Of a stretch of DNA of 64,000 nucleotides, positions 60,315 to 64,000 are shown piece after piece; position 1 is the stretch's first letter; every line of letters begins with the position of its first letter. This DNA is from Azospirillum endophyticum. Its GTDB lineage: Bacteria; Pseudomonadota; Alphaproteobacteria; Azospirillales; Azospirillaceae. The stretch lies in contig NZ_JAENHM010000058.1 in the NCBI RefSeq assembly GCF_016595245.1, forward strand, positions 1 through 64,000, written 5' to 3'. The notes below the pieces were generated by a model. It saw only the letters and a program-made list of their open reading frames with translations, did not search any database and was not told the origin of the DNA. Made by a program: the position numbers and the translations under genes.

Positions 60315-61835
60315 GTGCGATTGAACGATCCGAACCTGTCCGAATTGCTGGCCGATCCCATCGTGCAGACCGGCTCCCTGGCCTTGATCGGGGCTCTCGT
60401 CACCCGCGTCGCGCTGCGCCACCACCCGACCCATCGCCTTGTCGGCCAAATCCTGTTCTTCGCGGCCCTCACCATCCTGCTGCTCTATCACGGCATCGTG
60501 CCCTACGAGGCCGGCCCGTCGGAGCCCTTCGTCCTGCAGCGGATCCTCATCGGCTTCGCCAAGGTGGTCTGGTGGACGAACGCGGCCTGGGCCCTGGTGG
60601 GATTCGCCCGCGTCTTCCTCATCTTCGAACGGCAACCCCGGGAAGGCCGGCTGATCCAGGATCTGGTCGTCGGCATGATCTATGTCGGCACGGTGCTGTC
60701 GGTCATCGCCAACGTCTTCAGCATTCCGGTGGGAACCCTGATCGCCACCTCCGGGGTGTTCGCCATCATCCTGGGCCTGGCCATGCAGAGCACGCTGAGC
60801 GACGTGTTTTCCGGCATCGCGCTCAACATCGGCCGGCCTTACGCCATCGGCGACTGGATCGTGCTGAACGACGGGACCGAAGGGCGCGTCGTCGAGACCA
60901 ACTGGCGGGCGACCTATCTGCTCAACGGCACCAACGACCTCGTCGTCCTGCCCAACAGCGATCTGGCGAAGGCCCGGCTCACCAATCTGAGCAGCCCGGA
61001 CCGGAACCATGGTGGGACCTTGACGGTCCGCCTGCAGCTGACCACCGGGCCGGCGGCGATCTGCGAGGTGATGCGGGCCGTCCTGCTGAGCTGCAACGCG
61101 ATCCTGTCCTTGCCCGAACCGTCCGTGCGGATCATCGCGATGGACGCCCACGCGATCGAGGTCAAGCTGTCCTTCTGGGTCGCCGAACTGTCGGCGATGA
61201 CGGCGGCGCGCAACGAGATCTTCGACCTGATCTACCGCCACACCAAGGCGGCGGGGCTGCGGCTCGCCCAGCCCGCCGGCCTCCCGGGAGCGGACGGCGT
61301 GCCGGCGGCGGCCGCCGCTCCCCTGCACCGGCCGACATCCCTGCGGCTTCTCGATGCCCTTCCGCTCTTCGCCTCCCTGATGGAGGATGAGAAGACGGCG
61401 CTCGCCGAGACGATGACCCGCAGGACCTACCGCAAGGACGAGGTCGTCATCAGGGAGGGCGACGTCGCGGAGTCCCTGATGATCGTCCGCAGCGGCGTCC
61501 TCGCCGCCGTCCGGCACGAGCCGCGGCGCGAGATCGAGCTGACCCGCCTTGCCCCCGGCGACTGTTTCGGCGAGGGCGGGGTTCTGATGGGGGCCGGAGA
61601 GCCCGGGACGATCCGCGCCTTGACCTTCGTCGTCGTCTATGAGATCGCGAAGACCAGCCTGGCGCCGCTTCTGCGCGACAGGCCGGGGATGGTCGAGGAA
61701 CTCGGCGCCACGCTTGCCCGCCACGCCGCGACGGGACAGCATCGTTTCCAGCCGGCCGACCAACCGGGCGGGAACGGATCGGTCGCCACGATGATGGTGG
61801 CGCGGATACGCCAGTTGTTCCAGATGCCTCATTGA
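60315..61835 (+). CDS. MscS-type channel with C-terminal cyclic-nucleotide-binding domain
   Basis: 506 aa. Several membrane helices (LIGALVTRVALRHHPTHRLV onward) lead to the MscS core (SGVFAIILGLAMQSTLSDVF, then GRPYAIGDWIVLNDGTEGRV, LLNGTNDLVVLPNSDLAKAR). After residue 340 a cyclic-nucleotide-binding domain follows (LFASLMEDEKTALAETMTRR, DVAESLMIVRSGVL, LAPGDCFGEGGVLMGAGEPG). A GTG start at 60315 has AAAGGGAAGC. It would open on membrane tension and be tuned by a cyclic nucleotide. Next to a c-di-GMP protein gene, so the ligand may be tied to that signalling. Confidence 0.87.
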   Translation: MRLNDPNLSELLADPIVQTGSLALIGALVTRVALRHHPTHRLVGQILFFAALTILLLYHGIVPYEAGPSEPFVLQRILIGFAKVVWWTNAAWALVGFARVFLIFERQPREGRLIQDLVVGMIYVGTVLSVIANVFSIPVGTLIATSGVFAIILGLAMQSTLSDVFSGIALNIGRPYAIGDWIVLNDGTEGRVVETNWRATYLLNGTNDLVVLPNSDLAKARLTNLSSPDRNHGGTLTVRLQLTTGPAAICEVMRAVLLSCNAILSLPEPSVRIIAMDAHAIEVKLSFWVAELSAMTAARNEIFDLIYRHTKAAGLRLAQPAGLPGADGVPAAAAAPLHRPTSLRLLDALPLFASLMEDEKTALAETMTRRTYRKDEVVIREGDVAESLMIVRSGVLAAVRHEPRREIELTRLAPGDCFGEGGVLMGAGEPGTIRALTFVVVYEIAKTSLAPLLRDRPGMVEELGATLARHAATGQHRFQPADQPGGNGSVATMMVARIRQLFQMPH

Positions 61836-61934
61836 GCCGGATGCCTCATCCTATGCTTGGCGAGGCCGGACGGACGAGGACCGGACGGACGGGGACCGGA
61901 TCGGCGACGCCGGCAGCGGCGGCAGGAGGAACGG

Positions 61935-62417
61935 ATGGGCGAGACGAAGATCATGGCGGTGTCGCTGGCTCCGCCCGGCGATCCGGCCATCCGCTGGGCC
62001 GGCCGCCTGCTCGCCATGGTGGGCGAGCTTCACAAGGTCGGGTACCAGCGGCTCAGGATCGCGCCCGGCATGGCTCCTTCCGGCTGCCACTGGCGCTGCC
62101 ACGTCACCCCGGCGGGCAACGTGGCCCCGAACGGCTGGGAGCCGCTCGATTGGAGCCGGCGGGTCGCCAGCTACAGCACCGGGCAGAAGGACCGCTATTT
62201 CGGCTGGGAGGATACGACGCAGGATTCCGCCCGCCGCCTCGCCGCGAAGTTCATCGAGCGCTTTCCCGAGATCGCCCGCGACGGCCAGGGGGCGGACTGG
62301 GCCTATGCCGGCTGGTATGTCGCGATGCTGGGGGCCGCCGAGCATGGGACCTTCCCGGTCTTCTTCGCCGATTACCCGGTCGAGGTCGCTCCGGACCGGC
62401 TGCCCCCGCCGCCGTGA
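61935..62417 (+). CDS. Hypothetical protein
   Basis: 160 aa, unrecognised. Residues 10-130 (IRWAGRLLAMVGELHKVGYQ, WRCHVTPAGNVAPNGWEPLD, YSTGQKDRYFGWEDTTQDSA) form a compact soluble domain with many Trp and Tyr. No signal. ATG 61935 follows GCAGGAGGAACG; a 26-residue Arg-rich extension in the longer frame is rejected. Between the channel and the exported protein gene. Confidence 0.6.
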   Translation: MGETKIMAVSLAPPGDPAIRWAGRLLAMVGELHKVGYQRLRIAPGMAPSGCHWRCHVTPAGNVAPNGWEPLDWSRRVASYSTGQKDRYFGWEDTTQDSARRLAAKFIERFPEIARDGQGADWAYAGWYVAMLGAAEHGTFPVFFADYPVEVAPDRLPPPP

Positions 62418-62551
62418 GCCGATTTTCCACGGCGCCTCACGGGCGCTTGGCCCTCACGGACATGTGAACGCTCCCCCGCCTTTCCGGCATGCGCGTCGGC
62501 TGGGCGGGATGCTAAGTTGCCGTGCAACAGCATCGGATATCGGGAAACGAA

Positions 62552-63199
62552 ATGACCGCGATGACGAGGCGCACGGTAGCCGCCCTGTTCTCCACACTTG
62601 CGATCACGGCTGGCGTGATCATGGCCGGCGCGGCGACGGCGCAGACCATGCCGCCCTCCGGCGCCGAGCCGGTCCGGCTGCGCGGCACCATCGAGTCCGT
62701 TGCCGGCGATGCCCTGGACCTGACGACGCGAAGCGGCGGCGCGGTCCATGTCCAGGTGCCGGCGGGCACCCGTCTCACCTACATCGTCAAGAACAGCCTG
62801 GAGAGCATCCAGCCTGGCAGCTACATCGGCACGGCTGCCGTGCCGCAGGCGGACGGCACGCTTCGAGCCCTGGAGGTGCATATCTTCCCGCCGGGCATGC
62901 GCGGCACGGGGGAAGGGTCGCGCCCCTGGGATCTCGGTGGCGAGGGCGGCTCCATGACGAACGGCACGGTGGGCAGCCTGGTGAGCGCCAGCGGCCGCGT
63001 TGCCACCGTCAAGTATGGCAATGACGAGAAGCGGATCCTGATCCCCGACGACGTGCCGGTGGTGGCGTTCGAACCCGCCGACAAGGCGGCGCTGACGGCC
63101 GGGGCCAAGGTCATCGTCGTCGGGCGGCCCGTTGCGGAGTCCGCCGTGGTCGCCTCGTCGATCAGCATCGGAAAGGACGGCCTGACGCCGCCGATGTAG
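62552..63199 (+). CDS. Exported DUF5666-like protein
   Basis: 215 aa. Signal peptide VAALFSTLAITAGVIMAGAA ending near ATAQ. The mature part has two similar beta segments (RLRGTIESVAGDALDLTTRS and GTVGSLVSASGRVATVKYGN), with GSYIGTAAVPQADGTLRALE and LTAGAKVIVVGRP, the layout of DUF5666 proteins. Function unknown; periplasmic. GGGAAACGAA precedes ATG 62552. Confidence 0.7.
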   Translation: MTAMTRRTVAALFSTLAITAGVIMAGAATAQTMPPSGAEPVRLRGTIESVAGDALDLTTRSGGAVHVQVPAGTRLTYIVKNSLESIQPGSYIGTAAVPQADGTLRALEVHIFPPGMRGTGEGSRPWDLGGEGGSMTNGTVGSLVSASGRVATVKYGNDEKRILIPDDVPVVAFEPADKAALTAGAKVIVVGRPVAESAVVASSISIGKDGLTPPM

Positions 63200-63550
63200 A
63201 TCGCATCGCGTAAGATCGGACTCGATTGCGGGCGTGATTCCGATCGCCAAACTCAAGGCGATAGCCGTCCGCCGGCCCGGCCGCTGTCTGCTGGTGATAG
63301 GCCAGGAACAGGGGGCCGGCGTCACGGGCCCGGGGATGCCCGGCTCGTCCGCCACCGGCCATGCGAAGTCCAGGCCATGGCGCGTGCCGAACAGGAACTC
63401 CGCCGCGCCGATCCGCACCGGCCATCTGGCGTTCGCCTCCACATAGGCAAGATAGGCCGAGCGCTGGATCGCCTCCACGATGGCGATCGGAGCGGCATCG
63501 CCCGGCACCAGGACCGCTCCGCCGTGCGGAGCGTCGATGTCGTCCGCCAT
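63162..63550 (-). pseudogene. Probably frameshifted hypothetical gene
   Basis: Leftward from ATG 63550 the frame reads MADDIDAPHGGAVLVPGDAA and continues through RWPVRIGAAEFLFGTRHGLD and FAWPVADEPGIPG. After about 63335 coding character passes to another frame (DAGPLFLAYHQQTAAGPADG, then YRLEFGDRN), which ends near 63162 and overlaps the 3' end of the convergent exported-protein gene. The switch lies in a GC run (CACGGGCCCGGGGAT at 63322-63336), so it may be a real mutation or a read error. The family was not recognised. Confidence 0.42.
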
Positions 63551-63765
63551 TCAGACGCTGTCCCGTGTCGGCGCTATCTCGACCAGCGCGTCCGGCACCG
63601 TCCGCCCCTTCTCGCGACACTCCGATCCACCCGGATCGGAGTGTCCGCTTCGCCACCCTTTGACGGACACGGCCTTTACGCTTCCGCTGTTGACCTAAAG
63701 CGGACCATTACTCACGCTCGCAAAGCGCCAGATTCTAAGGTTCATCTGCACAGAACTCGGAGCCA
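63551..63765. other. Intergenic region, nothing recognised
   Basis: About 215 bases between the end-of-window gene and the frameshifted gene. A hairpin CACTCCGATCCACCCGGATCGGAGTG-like pair lies at 63618-63643 (CACTCCGATC / GATCGGAGTG), which could terminate the leftward gene that ends at 63766. No coding frame was seen. Confidence 0.45.
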
Positions 63766-64000
63766 TCACTTGTGCAGGCGCCTTTCGACCAAGGCGCGAT
63801 CGTCGTGCCAAGCCGCGTCGCGGTCGTAGAAGCGCGCCAACTCGTTCAGTAACCGGGCGGTGAAGGGATACTCAGCCGCGACGGCTGCCGAGGCATCCCG
63901 ATAGCCCTTCGCAATGTCGCGCTCTTGATCGCCGCCTCGACCACGCCACACCACGCCGCGGGCGTTCTTCTTACCGATCATCATGCCACTGGCCAGCCTG
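63766..64000 (-). CDS. Hypothetical protein, C-terminal part (cut by window edge)
   Basis: The leftward frame is open from the window edge and ends at 63766. It reads RLASGMMIGKKNARGVVWRG, then ERDIAKGYRDASAAVAAEYP, FTARLLNELARFYDRDAAWH and DDRALVERRLHK. ATG 63984 could be a start, but the reading frame continues upstream without a stop, and the text looks like the helical end of a larger protein. Such C-termini occur on large hypothetical proteins. Family not recognised. Confidence 0.55.
   Translation of the reverse strand, partial: RLASGMMIGKKNARGVVWRGRGGDQERDIAKGYRDASAAVAAEYPFTARLLNELARFYDRDAAWHDDRALVERRLHK

Overview
The window is high-GC, densely coded bacterial DNA. Its gene content (PQQ glucose dehydrogenase, ETF pair beside 3-hydroxybutyryl-CoA dehydrogenase, cytochrome c', LOG protein, a likely EcfG-type promoter, a large chemoreceptor) points to an alphaproteobacterium, most likely an Azospirillum-like member of the Rhodospirillales. 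The genus is inferred from gene content and repeat style only. I see no rRNA, tRNA, CRISPR array, transposase or phage module.

Layout. 1-5.1 kb: a leftward autotransporter passenger domain cut by the window edge, and a rightward pair (SEC-C/TPR sulfotransferase, TPR glycosyltransferase). 5.2-13 kb: TonB, GH1 beta-glucosidase, an SbmA/BacA-like ABC protein with a damaged ATP site, a Crp/Fnr regulator and a large chemoreceptor. 13.6-21.5 kb: a tightly coupled six-gene operon made of a carrier protein, acyl-CoA-dehydrogenase-like flavoprotein, amino acid:[carrier protein] ligase, DUF1839 protein, GH2 glycosidase and double alpha/beta hydrolase. This is the strongest candidate for an undescribed pathway. 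21.6-29 kb: DUF2867, two M20 amidohydrolases, small stress-type genes and membrane glucose dehydrogenase.

29-39.5 kb: hbd-etfA-etfB and cobalamin adenosyltransferase, a Tat-exported second GH1, small envelope proteins, DUF1178, endonuclease III and mlaFE. 39.6-40.7 kb: an AT-richer island with one repeat protein. 40.7-50.5 kb: alr-dnaB, LOG, two c-type cytochromes, a LysM protein, CorA and a PRPP-synthetase homologue. 50.6-64 kb: a lipoprotein, an ArsR/AHSA1 pair, a RelE/HTH toxin-antitoxin pair, an MFS-SDR operon with a divergent LysR gene, a coiled-coil protein coupled to a CHASE-PAS-GGDEF-EAL protein, a cyclic-nucleotide-binding MscS channel, and small or broken genes.

Themes. Two beta-glucosidases (one exported) and periplasmic glucose oxidation could work together on plant glucosides. 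The operon at 13.6-21.5 kb combines aminoacyl-carrier-protein chemistry with glycoside-directed enzymes. Palindromic repeats lie between convergent genes at several places, one copy is inserted inside another, and one sits in frame inside the GH2 gene.
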